Positions 16,968 to 25,597 of a DNA stretch of 40,853 bases are shown one piece after another (position 1 is the first letter of the stretch; each line of letters begins with the position of its first letter). The translations under genes and the position numbers were made by a program. The notes under the pieces are model-generated. The model saw only the letters and a list, made by a program, of their open reading frames with translations, did not search any database and had not been told where the DNA came from. Source of the stretch: Chloroflexota bacterium (GTDB lineage Bacteria > Chloroflexota > Limnocylindria > Limnocylindrales > CSP1-4); the NCBI GenBank assembly GCA_005889475.1, contig VBGT01000053.1, positions 1-40,853 of the forward strand, in the 5' to 3' direction.

Positions 16968-17202
16968 CTCGTCGGCGGGGTCCTTGCCGCCGATCCGAGA
17001 TCCGGCGCTCGATGCCCCCGGGCGGTCCCGGGCTGTCGGGCGGGTTCTTGCGCCGATCGCCCGCGCGCCGGTCGGTCGAGCGTCGCTCGACGTCGAGGGT
17101 CGAGCCACAGCGCGGGCAGCGGCGCTCCTCGGGGGCGAGGGTGTCGATCGGTGTGGGTGTCTCCACGATACGACCGCAGACCTGACACGCGAGCGTGGGC
17201 AT
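16942..17202 (-). CDS. small zinc-ribbon protein
   Basis: This 86-residue protein has an N-terminal zinc ribbon: CQVCG (C6, C9) and CPRCG (C29, C32). A strongly basic and acidic tail follows with repeated RR-containing motifs (ERRSTDRRAGDRRK, ERRISDRRQGPRRR), which may bind nucleic acid or phosphate. A good ribosome site, GGAGGGGG, lies 8 nt before the ATG, and a TACGAT -10 box lies upstream, so it appears to lead the tyrA-NUDIX operon. Its 3' end overlaps tyrA by 26 nt. I know no specific function for it; such one-ribbon proteins are common, uncharacterised accessory genes. Confidence 0.7.
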   Translation of the reverse strand: MPTLACQVCGRIVETPTPIDTLAPEERRCPRCGSTLDVERRSTDRRAGDRRKNPPDSPGPPGGIERRISDRRQGPRRRDDGTSFGG

Positions 17203-17231
17203 GGATCGGACCCCCTCCGTCTGAGAGGGCG

Positions 17232-17237
17232 ATCGTA
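17232..17237 (-). promoter_or_regulatory. -10 box of the zinc ribbon-tyrA-NUDIX operon
   Basis: TACGAT on the minus strand, followed by about 23 nt of leader with GGAGGGGG at 17211-17218. Unlike many units here, this one looks leadered. Confidence 0.45.
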
Positions 17238-17247
17238 GCCCGGTTGG

Positions 17248-17904
17248 TCAGGCGCCGAGACGCGCCTCGTGCAGCGCCTCGTACCGGGCCGGTCCGCCGC
17301 CGAGCTGGCTGCGAAACAGGACGACGCGGTCTGCCGTGAAGCGCACGTCCATCTCGCTCGCCGCCGCCGCCAGCGCTCGCGCCGCGACGGGACCGAGGCG
17401 CACGCCGTCGGTTCGCCCGATCGTCAGGTGCGCGGCGAAGGGGCGGGTTTCGAGATACTGGCCCTCCTCGAGCGAGGCCCGGGTCAGCGCATCGGCCAGG
17501 GTCGCCAGGCGGTCGGCACCCTCGGCCACGCCGAGCCACAGGCTGCGCGGGCGGGCGAGGTTCGGGAACGCGCCGCCACCCGACAGCCCGACCTCGAAGG
17601 GAGCGGCGGCGCTCGCCACCGCATCGACCGCAGCCTCGAGCGCGGAGCGCCGGGCAACCGGCGTCGGGCCGAGGAAGCGCAGCGTCAGGTGGAGGCCCTC
17701 GACGCGGACCCAGCGGATCCGGGCCGTGCCATCCCCTACCCCCGTCTGGACATGCTCGATCAGCTCGCCGACTCGATCTCGCGCTTCCGCCGGCACCGGC
17801 ACGGCGTAGAACAGGCGAAGGACGTCGGGCGGGTCGACGGGCGCCTCCCAGCGATCGCCGCGACCGCCGCGACGCCGGCCGCGTGGGTGCGATTCGTCGC
17901 TCAA
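17248..17904 (-). CDS. thpR: RNA 2',3'-cyclic phosphodiesterase (LigT/ThpR)
   Basis: This 2H-phosphoesterase has both catalytic His-x-Thr motifs: HLTLRFLG in the first half and HLTIGRT in the second, about 120 residues apart. FPNLARPRSLWLGV and the FTADRVVLFRSQLG ending are typical of ThpR. It hydrolyses 2',3'-cyclic phosphate ends of RNA to 2'-phosphates. The only start candidate between the ppa stop and the domain is TTG 17902-17904 (218 residues), leaving a charged 30-residue leader (RGRRRGGRGDRW) before the FYAVPVP strand. The gene begins 10 nt after the pyrophosphatase stop, so the two are co-transcribed. Confidence 0.88.
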   Translation of the reverse strand: MSDESHPRGRRRGGRGDRWEAPVDPPDVLRLFYAVPVPAEARDRVGELIEHVQTGVGDGTARIRWVRVEGLHLTLRFLGPTPVARRSALEAAVDAVASAAAPFEVGLSGGGAFPNLARPRSLWLGVAEGADRLATLADALTRASLEEGQYLETRPFAAHLTIGRTDGVRLGPVAARALAAAASEMDVRFTADRVVLFRSQLGGGPARYEALHEARLGA

Positions 17905-17914
17905 GGGTCGCCGC

Positions 17915-18433
17915 TCACCGGACCTCGGACTGCTCTCGCTCCCAGGCCTCGCGGTCGTGGCGCAGGATGTCCAGGGCGCGCGCCCGATCGCGCCAGCCGA
18001 CGACCTCGACGGTCTTGTCCTCGAGCAGCTTGTACGTCTCGAAGAAATGCTCGATCTCGACCAGGCGGTGCGGCCGCATCTGGTCCATCTCGGTGATGTG
18101 CGCCTGGTTCGGATCGCCGACGGCGACACACAGGATCTTGTAGTCGGCGCCCTTCTCATCTCGCATCTCGAGCACGCCGACGGGCCGGCCCCGGACGTGA
18201 CAGCCGGTGAACGTGGGCTCATCGATGATCAGGAGCGCGTCGGTGTGATCGCCATCGTCGGCGCGGGTGCCGTCGACGAAGCCGTAGTCGAAGTTGTAGA
18301 AGACGGCCGAGGACAGCACCCGATCCAGCCGGAACACCCCGGCGCCCTCATCGAACTCGTATTTGTTCCGGCTGCCCCGCGGGATCTCGACGACGATCTC
18401 GACCTGCTCCGGGAACGGATGCGCCGGGCTCAT
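17915..18433 (-). CDS. ppa: inorganic pyrophosphatase, family I
   Basis: This 172-residue soluble pyrophosphatase hydrolyses PPi to drive biosynthetic reactions. Family hallmarks are EIPRGSRNKYEFD near the N-terminus, FYNFDYGFVDGT, and the metal site DDGDHTDALLII. The textbook signature is DGDPLDVLV; here the Pro is His and the following residue Thr, but all metal-binding aspartates remain. VGDPNQAHITEMDQM and IEHFFETYKLLEDKTVEVVGW complete the fold. The ATG lies 6 nt downstream of a TATCGT box, predicting a leaderless mRNA. The repeat element 18481-18637 lies just upstream of this promoter. Confidence 0.95.
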   Translation of the reverse strand: MSPAHPFPEQVEIVVEIPRGSRNKYEFDEGAGVFRLDRVLSSAVFYNFDYGFVDGTRADDGDHTDALLIIDEPTFTGCHVRGRPVGVLEMRDEKGADYKILCVAVGDPNQAHITEMDQMRPHRLVEIEHFFETYKLLEDKTVEVVGWRDRARALDILRHDREAWEREQSEVR

Positions 18434-18439
18434 TCCGAC

Positions 18440-18445
18440 ACGATA
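18440..18445 (-). promoter_or_regulatory. -10 box of ppa-thpR
   Basis: TATCGT on the minus strand, 6 nt before the ppa ATG; leaderless geometry. The same hexamer precedes the small gene at 8539. Confidence 0.55.
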
Positions 18446-18480
18446 GCGCCGCGCCGACCGCCGGCCCCGCCCGCGAACCT

Positions 18481-18637
18481 CTGTCAGATTTGCCGCCCAT
18501 GCAAGCTCGTCAGCGCGGATCCCCGCGTTTGCGGTCGGCCGCGCTCATCGCAGCTCGTCGTTTCTGCCAGATGTGCAGTCCAGGCAAACACGTCAGCAAT
18601 TCGCTGAATAGCTTGCATCCAGTGCAAATCTGACCAG
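18481..18637. repeat. structured repeat element, copy B (about 157 bp)
   Basis: Units are at 18481-18514 (forward), 18564-18597 (forward) and 18603-18637 (reverse). The outer pair is strongly complementary: GTCAGATTTGC with GCAAATCTGAC (11 of 11), ATGCAAGCT with AGCTTGCAT (9 of 9) and CAGCG with CGCTG. Units two and three also form a hairpin with a 5-nt AATTC loop. The 49-nt spacer contains GCGCGG/CCGCGC. Each unit starts CTGNCAGA. It fills most of the non-coding gap between the helicase gene and the ppa promoter. The weak open frames across it show no protein-like features. Confidence 0.7.
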
Positions 18638-18669
18638 AAGCGATACCGGCGGCGCTTCAGGCGACTGAT

Positions 18670-18686
18670 CGCCCGGATCACGGGCG
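18670..18686 (-). terminator. terminator-like hairpin after the DnaB-like gene
   Basis: A perfect 6-bp stem, CGCCCG/CGGGCG, with a 5-nt loop starts 4 nt after the stop codon. No T-tract follows, so intrinsic termination is uncertain. Confidence 0.4.
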
Positions 18687-18689
18687 CGC

Positions 18690-19793
18690 TCAGTCGTTGT
18701 AGAGGCGTTCCTCGATGAGCTTTTCCTGCACCGGGCGCCCGGTCGGGTCGAAGCACGAGAACTCGAAGTGCTTGTGGTACTCGACGTCGATGTTGTCGGC
18801 GCCGCTCCGGTTCTTCTCGATCGAGGCGACGATCCAGTCGCGGAAGCGCTGCGCCTGGTACGGGTTGAACTCGATGTTCACCTTCGCCACGATCTGGTAC
18901 TTCTCGTTCAGGATCAGGATCACGTCGGCCTCGTAGTTGATGGCCGACGAGCCGCGCAGGTGGTGGTTCCGCAGGCGGGCGGCCTTGAGGCCCTCCTTGT
19001 CGGCGGCGACGATCGCGATCGTCGGCACCTTTTCGGTGAGCGCGATGTCCTTGAGCCCGTTGACGACGAAGGTGACCTTCTCCGACTCGCTCGGCGGCTC
19101 GGGGACCTGGGGCACCTTCTGGAGGTAGTCGATGATGAGGACCATCCGCCGCTCGCCGGACTTCCTGCGGTGGACGTCGATGAGCTCGCGCAGGTTATCG
19201 ATGGTGCTCGCCGTCTGCGAGCCGCGGAGCAGGTACAGGTTGCTGCCATAGCGGGCGATGCGGTCGATGGCCGACCGGAGGCGCGGGCTCGCGGCGAGGT
19301 CGACCTGCTCGTGCTCGCCGCCGCGCGCCCAGGCGCGGATGACCTCGGCGCGGACATCCTGGATCTTCACCGCGCCGGTCGACGCCTTCGTGTTCGGCAG
19401 GTGCGGCAGGACCGACTCCATGGCGATGAGGCGGTTGAGCATGTCGGCGTCGTCGTGCTCGAAGTTGACGTAGAGCACGTAGGCCTGGCCCGAGGCGGCC
19501 ACGTTGCGCGCCATCTGCAGGGCCATGGTCGTCTTGCCGGTGCCCTGCGCGCCGCCGATGAGCATCAGCTCACCCGGGCGCAGGCCGCCGCCGAGCATGC
19601 GATCGAGCGGGGCCAGGCCCAGCGGGATGGGCTCGAAATCGGCGAGCTCGCCGGTCGCAACCTTCGTGCGCACGTCGTTGAGGACGTCGATCGCCGATCG
19701 CGGCGACATCGAGCCAGTGCCCGTCTCGAGCGTCCAATCGTTCGCGGCCGGTCCGGCTGTGCCGGCGCCAGCGGTCCTGGTGCCCCCGTTCAC
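18690..19793 (-). CDS. DnaB-like RecA-fold helicase domain protein without primase-binding N-domain
   Basis: Starting from GTG 19791-19793 (4-nt overlap with the M20 peptidase stop), the protein has 367 residues. It has a RecA/DnaB C-terminal helicase core: GLAPLDRMLGGGLRPGEL, Walker A GGAQGTGKTT (about 80-89), FEHDDADMLNRLIAME, Walker B MVLIIDYLQKV, and RGSSAINYEADVILIL, which matches the last DnaB motif. The ~30-residue N-terminus is Gly/Ala/Thr-rich and unstructured, so the usual N-terminal hexamerisation and DnaG-binding domain is missing. It is therefore probably not the replicative helicase; relatives with this layout are annotated loosely as DnaB-like or KaiC-like ATPases. ATG at about 19709 is an alternative start. 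Function unknown; coupling to a peptidase looks incidental. Confidence 0.82.
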   Translation of the reverse strand: MNGGTRTAGAGTAGPAANDWTLETGTGSMSPRSAIDVLNDVRTKVATGELADFEPIPLGLAPLDRMLGGGLRPGELMLIGGAQGTGKTTMALQMARNVAASGQAYVLYVNFEHDDADMLNRLIAMESVLPHLPNTKASTGAVKIQDVRAEVIRAWARGGEHEQVDLAASPRLRSAIDRIARYGSNLYLLRGSQTASTIDNLRELIDVHRRKSGERRMVLIIDYLQKVPQVPEPPSESEKVTFVVNGLKDIALTEKVPTIAIVAADKEGLKAARLRNHHLRGSSAINYEADVILILNEKYQIVAKVNIEFNPYQAQRFRDWIVASIEKNRSGADNIDVEYHKHFEFSCFDPTGRPVQEKLIEERLYND

Positions 19794-21208
19794 GCGGTCG
19801 TGCCTCCCAATCGAGCTGCCTGCGGCGACATCGAGCCCAGATCGTCCCACAGCTGGGTGATGGTGCGAAGTCCTGTCTCATAGTTCAACAGGACCATCGT
19901 TTCGTTCGGAGCGTGCGCGTTGTCGTCCGGATTCGTGAATCCGAGCATGACGACGGGCAGCCCGAGTGTGGAATTGAACAGCGACGCGACCGGGATGCTG
20001 CCGCCCGAGCGGATGAACACCGGCGCCTGCCCGAATGTCGCCTCCAGCGCACGGGCCGCAGCCCGTGCCACCGGATGCTCGGGATCCATTCTCAGGGGCT
20101 TCGCCGTGCCGAGGTTCTGGACCGACACCTCGACGCCCTTCGGGGCGACCTCGGCCACGTAGTCCCGGAACGCCTCGAACAACTTGTCACCGTCCTGGTC
20201 GGGCACGAGGCGGCAGCTCACCTTGGCGTGGGCGTGCGCCGGAATGATCGTCTTCGAGCCCTCTCCGGTGAAGCCGCCCCACATGCCGTTCACGTCCAGC
20301 GTCGGCCGGACCCCCATGCATTCGAGAACGCTGAAGCCAGGCTCACCGGCGACGAGCGCAGGCACCCCGGTCTGCGCGCGGAATGCCTCCTCGTCGAAGG
20401 GCAGGCAGCTGAGCTCGAAGCGCTCCTGCTTCGAGGCCGGCTCGACGTCATCGTAGAACCCGGGAACGAGGACGGTGCCATCGTCGGCCTTGAGCGCCGC
20501 GATGATCTTCGCCAGTGCGTTCGCCGGGTTCTGGACGGCCCCGCCGAAGCCGCCCGAATGGAGGTCCACCGGCGATCCGACGACGTCGATCTGCGTGTAG
20601 AGGAGGCCCCGCAGCGAGGTGGTGATTGCCGGCACATTGCCCTCGAAGAAGCCCGTGTCGCTGATCACGACGGCATCGGCCGCGAGCCGCTCCCGGTTCG
20701 CCTCGAGCCAGCCCGGCAGGTTCGCGCTGGTGGACTCCTCCTCGCCCTCGAAGATGTAGCGCAGGTTCAGCGGCAGCTTCCCGCGGGTCGCGAGCACCGC
20801 CTCCGCCGCCTTGAGGTGCATGTGCAGCTGGCCCTTGTCGTCCGCCGAGCCGCGGCCGACGACGCGCCCGTCCTTGACGAACGGATCGAACGGCGCCGTC
20901 TCCCACAGGTCGATCGGGTCGACCGGCTGGACGTCGTAGTGGCAGTAGACCAGGATCGTCGGCGCGTCCGGGGCGTGGAGCCAGTCGCCGTACACGACCG
21001 GGTGGCCGCCTGCCGGGCTCACCTCGACATGCTCCAGCCCGATCCGCCGCATCTCCGCGGCGATCCACTCCGCCGCGCGGACCATGTCCGGGGCGTGCTC
21101 GCTGAGGGTCGAGATCGAGGGAATCCGGAGCAGCTCGAAGTACGACTCGAGGCGCCGGTCGCGGGTGCTCTCGAGGAAGGTCTCGACCGTGGGCGCTGCG
21201 ATGGTCAT
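19790..21208 (-). CDS. M20 family dipeptidase / metallopeptidase
   Basis: This 472-residue M20 (peptidase family M20/M25/M40) enzyme has all metal and catalytic motifs: VYCHYDVQP (His ligand and Asp), GRGSADDKGQ (bridging Asp), FEGEEES (general base Glu and ligand), VISDTGF and, near the end, NAHAPNE. An inserted dimerisation (lid) domain covers about 200-330, with HSGGFGGAVQNPANAL. The layout resembles carnosinase/CNDP-like dipeptidases that cleave short peptides in the cytoplasm; no signal peptide is present. The ATG lies 6 nt after a TACCAT box, suggesting a leaderless message that continues into the overlapping DnaB-like gene. Confidence 0.92.
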   Translation of the reverse strand: MTIAAPTVETFLESTRDRRLESYFELLRIPSISTLSEHAPDMVRAAEWIAAEMRRIGLEHVEVSPAGGHPVVYGDWLHAPDAPTILVYCHYDVQPVDPIDLWETAPFDPFVKDGRVVGRGSADDKGQLHMHLKAAEAVLATRGKLPLNLRYIFEGEEESTSANLPGWLEANRERLAADAVVISDTGFFEGNVPAITTSLRGLLYTQIDVVGSPVDLHSGGFGGAVQNPANALAKIIAALKADDGTVLVPGFYDDVEPASKQERFELSCLPFDEEAFRAQTGVPALVAGEPGFSVLECMGVRPTLDVNGMWGGFTGEGSKTIIPAHAHAKVSCRLVPDQDGDKLFEAFRDYVAEVAPKGVEVSVQNLGTAKPLRMDPEHPVARAAARALEATFGQAPVFIRSGGSIPVASLFNSTLGLPVVMLGFTNPDDNAHAPNETMVLLNYETGLRTITQLWDDLGSMSPQAARLGGTTA

Positions 21209-21214
21209 GCGGGC

Positions 21215-21220
21215 ATGGTA
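21215..21220 (-). promoter_or_regulatory. -10 box of the M20 peptidase gene
   Basis: TACCAT on the minus strand, 6 nt before the ATG; leaderless geometry. Confidence 0.5.
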
Positions 21221-21259
21221 CCGGCCGGGTCGGCCTCGCCCACGATTGGAAGGAATCAG

Positions 21260-21284
21260 AGCGCCCGGCCGGCGGCCGGGCGCT
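21260..21284 (-). terminator. strong hairpin terminator candidate after ftsH
   Basis: AGCGCCCGGCC / GGCCGGGCGCT forms a perfect 11-bp stem with a 3-nt loop, 34 nt past the ftsH stop and before the next gene's promoter. Only a few T residues follow (CTGATTCCTT). Location and stem strength support termination. Confidence 0.6.
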
Positions 21285-21318
21285 GGATGGCGAAGGATGC
21301 CGCCGGAGCGGCCGATGA

Positions 21319-23280
<1,962 letters not shown>

Positions 23281-23289
23281 GAGAAAGAG

Positions 23290-23340
23290 CCTCCGAAACG
23301 AGCAGCCCGCCGGCCATGCGACGAGCCCGAAACGAGTATA
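23290..23340 (-). promoter_or_regulatory. ftsH promoter and ribosome binding site
   Basis: The -10 box TATACT is at 23335-23340 (minus strand) and CGGAGG at 23290-23295, 9 nt before the TTG start. The predicted 5' leader is about 50 nt. No convincing -35 hexamer is seen. The rest of the gap up to the tRNA (to 23467) holds a small CGTCT/AGACG hairpin at 23441-23454 and nothing else I recognise. Confidence 0.55.
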
Positions 23341-23467
23341 GCGATGGTCCCTCCGGGGCCCTCTATGGCCCGATTGGACCGCATCCCGGCAGACGGCTGG
23401 CGGCTGGCGGACGCTGCGCGGCGCGTCCAGACGCCACGGACGTCTTCAAAGACGACGAGGAGGGGAT

Positions 23468-23542
23468 TGGTAGCTGGGACAGGATTCGAACCTGTGACCT
23501 AGCGATTATGAGCCGCTTGCTCTACCACTGAGCTACCCAGCC
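23468..23542 (-). tRNA. tRNA-Met (CAT anticodon); tRNA-Ile2 possible
   Basis: A full cloverleaf is visible on the minus strand. The acceptor stem is GGCTGGG with CCCAGCT (one G-U), followed by discriminator A and an encoded CCA. The D arm is GCTC-AGTGGTA-GAGC, the anticodon stem AGCGG/TCGCT with loop CTCATAA (anticodon CAT at 23508-23510), and the T arm ACAGG-TTCGAAT-CCTGT. The paired 1-72 position and the absence of three consecutive G-C pairs in the anticodon stem argue against initiator tRNA. The acceptor end resembles elongator Met; the GCGGCTCATAATCGCT anticodon arm also resembles lysidine-modified tRNA-Ile2. It begins 14 nt after the cyclase gene stop and may be co-transcribed with it. 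Confidence 0.93.
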
Positions 23543-23556
23543 ACGGGCGGCGCATT

Positions 23557-24789
23557 CTAGCGTGTCGGTGCGTCCTGCCCGACCCGGCGGGCGACGTTGA
23601 GCGGGATCGCCTCGGTCATGCCCTTGAGCTCAACGGGGCCGATCGCATCGAAGCGGACCCCGGGTTCCTCCTGGGCAGCCCCCACGACGTCATCGCTGAC
23701 CAGGACTTCGCCGCGGCGGGCGTAATCGGCGATGCGGGCCGCGACGTTGACCGTGCGGCCGAAGTAGTCGCCCTCCTGGAAGAGCACCGGCCCGGCGTGC
23801 AGGCCGACGTGGGCCGGCGGCAAGCCGTCCTCAGCCGCCCCGTCGATCATGTCCAGGGCCGCCAGCACACCCTGGCCGGGATCGCGGAAGTAGAACATCA
23901 CGCCGTCCCCGAGCCACTTCACAGCCTTGCCGCCGTACCGTGCCGAGGTCCGCTGGACGAGTCGTGAGAGGCGGCCCGCGAGCTCGGCCGCGGCCTCGTC
24001 ACCCCGCTCCTCCGTGAGCCGTGTGTAGCCCGACAGGTCGAGGAAGCAGATCGCCGGCTGGCGGCCGTTCGGACTGTGCAGCCCGGCCCGGGCGAGCGTC
24101 GCCTCGAAGCCCTCGAAGAAGTTCTTCAGCCATGCCTGTGATTGGTGGCCATGGAAGAGGGCGAGCACCATGCGGTCGCCGACCGGGCCGAAGGCGTTGG
24201 CGAAGTCGGCCGTCTGTGGGCCGACATCCGCCTGGCCGCCTCGTGCGAGCACGGGCTGGATGACGTCGCTCATCCACCAGTCCGCCTCGACCTCGGACAT
24301 GCGCCGGAGGTTGTCGCCGTACGCCCGAAGCATCCGTTCGATGACCTCCGCGCGGACGCCGTTGGCGAGCTGCAGCTGCACGGCGGGGACCACCTCGAGC
24401 TCGAGCGCGCGCATTCGATCGCCCGCGGCGGGTTGCGCCGAGCCCATGGCCTCGCGCACGGTGAGCAGCAGCTCGAGCGGAATGCCGGTATCGGCGCTCA
24501 CGTCCGCGAAGGTCTGCTCGGTCGGGCCGGCAAAGAGTGCGTAGGCCGGGTCCTCGACGAAGCTGAGGTCGATCTGCCCCTGACGGATGGCGATCCCGAC
24601 CGCCTCGAGCGGCATCCCCGCGGCATCGAGCGCGTGCATGATCCTGGTCCGTCGTACGTCGCCCTCGGTGAACCCGGCTTCGGACGACGTCACGATTCCG
24701 AGCTCGACCAGCCGATCGACGAACTGCTCGTCCACGCCCGATCGTCGGGCGACCTCGTCACGGGTCAGTGGCGCGATCTCGATCGTCAC
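23557..24789 (-). CDS. class III adenylate cyclase with MerR-like N-terminal domain
   Basis: In this 410-residue protein the C-terminal domain (about 245-405) is a class III nucleotidyl cyclase. Metal-binding Asp residues are D251 (CFLDLSGYT) and D295 (KWLGDGVMF), adenine-selecting K291 and D341 (GDYFGRTV), and transition-state residues N348 and R352 (VNVAARI). All are present, so cAMP synthesis is predicted. The N-terminus (about 8-80) resembles a MerR-type winged helix (DEVARRSGVDEQFVDRLVELGIV; FTEGDVRRTRIMHALDAAGM). A helical linker of unknown function (about 100-240) joins the two. No membrane segment is present. A MerR-like domain on a cyclase suggests a ligand- or DNA-sensing input, which is inference. 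GTG start; no clear -10 box found. Confidence 0.88.
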   Translation of the reverse strand: MTIEIAPLTRDEVARRSGVDEQFVDRLVELGIVTSSEAGFTEGDVRRTRIMHALDAAGMPLEAVGIAIRQGQIDLSFVEDPAYALFAGPTEQTFADVSADTGIPLELLLTVREAMGSAQPAAGDRMRALELEVVPAVQLQLANGVRAEVIERMLRAYGDNLRRMSEVEADWWMSDVIQPVLARGGQADVGPQTADFANAFGPVGDRMVLALFHGHQSQAWLKNFFEGFEATLARAGLHSPNGRQPAICFLDLSGYTRLTEERGDEAAAELAGRLSRLVQRTSARYGGKAVKWLGDGVMFYFRDPGQGVLAALDMIDGAAEDGLPPAHVGLHAGPVLFQEGDYFGRTVNVAARIADYARRGEVLVSDDVVGAAQEEPGVRFDAIGPVELKGMTEAIPLNVARRVGQDAPTR

Positions 24790-24854
24790 GCGTCGGGCCG
24801 CAGCCGCCTGTTGTTCGACCCCATCACCCGAGTGTGACCGATCACCATGAATGT

Positions 24855-24869
24855 CGGGCGTCTCGCCCG
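24855..24869 (-). terminator. weak terminator-like hairpin after the FtsB-like gene
   Basis: CGGGCG TCT CGCCCG is a perfect 6-bp stem just past the stop of the FtsB/DivIC-like gene, without a T-tract. It is the only structure seen in the 90-bp gap before the cyclase gene. Confidence 0.3.
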
Positions 24870-24879
24870 GCCGCGTGGG

Positions 24880-25473
24880 CTAGCCGCCTGCCCCGAACAG
24901 TACCTCGAGCCAGGCATCAAGGGGGCTGGTTGGTCGAACTGGCGCACCGAGCCGGACTGCCGCCGATCCCGCGGCGTTCGCCTCGAGCGCCGACGCCCCG
25001 GCGCCGAGCGCGAACGGGATCTCGCCCTTCCCGCCGAGCCCGAAGGCGCGGCCCTGGAGCTGGATGAAGTGCAGGTCCTGGACGTGACCCACGTCAAGCT
25101 GGAGCCGGGCCACCTCGTCGCGTAGCGCCGCGTTCGCCGCGCGCAGCTCGGCTGCCCGATCAGATGCGGCCGTCGCCTCGCCCACCTGGCGCACGAAGCT
25201 CAGCGTCAGGAGGCCGGCGAGCAGGACGCCGGCGGCGGTCACCACGCGACGCCGCGACAGGCTCGGCATCGGCAGGCTGGCCGGGTCGAGGGGCGGGTCG
25301 ATGCGAGCGTCGTCCGGCCGCTCGGCCGGAGTCGTGGGACGGGGCAGCGCTCGCCTCGTCGCCGGTGCCGTGGGTGTCGCATCGGCCGGCGTCGGCGCGT
25401 CGCCTCCGAGCTTGCGCAGGAACGACGGAATGGCCGACAGGTCGGATCTGCGCGTCGGCTCGGGGACGGGCAT
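24880..25473 (-). CDS. FtsB/DivIC-like septum formation initiator protein
   Basis: This 197-residue protein has a Pro/Ala-rich cytoplasmic N-terminus (1-74), one membrane helix (about 76-93, VVTAAGVLLAGLLTLSFV), a heptad-like coiled coil (about 98-130, AAELRAANAALRDEVARLQ) and a conserved post-coil segment, FGLGGKGEIPFAL, matching the A-R-x-x-x-G-x-x-x-P-G-E pattern of FtsB/DivIC/FtsL proteins. These bitopic proteins form the FtsQLB division complex. The gene is divergent from mrfA. A TACCCT box lies 9 nt before the ATG, slightly longer than the leaderless spacing elsewhere. The C-terminal Ala/Gly-rich tail is lineage-specific. Confidence 0.78.
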   Translation of the reverse strand: MPVPEPTRRSDLSAIPSFLRKLGGDAPTPADATPTAPATRRALPRPTTPAERPDDARIDPPLDPASLPMPSLSRRRVVTAAGVLLAGLLTLSFVRQVGEATAASDRAAELRAANAALRDEVARLQLDVGHVQDLHFIQLQGRAFGLGGKGEIPFALGAGASALEANAAGSAAVRLGAPVRPTSPLDAWLEVLFGAGG

Positions 25474-25506
25474 CGCCCGGCGAGGGTAGCTACCCGTTCA
25501 TCCGCG

Positions 25507-25550
25507 TGTCAACTCGAATCGCCGCATCGCGCGTGCGGCGGGTTGTGACA
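25507..25550. repeat. long imperfect inverted repeat between divergent genes
   Basis: TGTC-AAC-TCG pairs with CGG-GTT-GACA (2-nt bulge), enclosing a second GCCGC/GCGGC stem with loop ATCGCGCGT. It lies between the FtsB-like gene and mrfA, upstream of both predicted -10 boxes. It could be an operator or an RNA hairpin; neither is shown. Confidence 0.45.
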
Positions 25551-25584
25551 GCGGAGGTGGCACGCCGGCGCTCGACGCTGTCGC

Positions 25585-25590
25585 TAGACT
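25585..25590 (+). promoter_or_regulatory. -10 box of mrfA-mrfB
   Basis: TAGACT lies 7 nt before ATG 25598. Transcription would begin at or near that ATG. Confidence 0.45.
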
Positions 25591-25597
25591 CGCGTAA

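Noticed and set aside
18481-18637. CRISPR array
   Set aside because: There are only three diverged units, one of them inverted, with unequal spacing and no cas genes nearby.
18484-18756. Minus-strand open frame of 90 codons across the repeat element
   Set aside because: It runs through all three repeat units and into the helicase gene, with no ribosome site or protein-like pattern.
23468-23542. Initiator tRNA-fMet
   Set aside because: The 1-72 position can pair and the anticodon stem lacks the three consecutive G-C pairs of initiator tRNAs.
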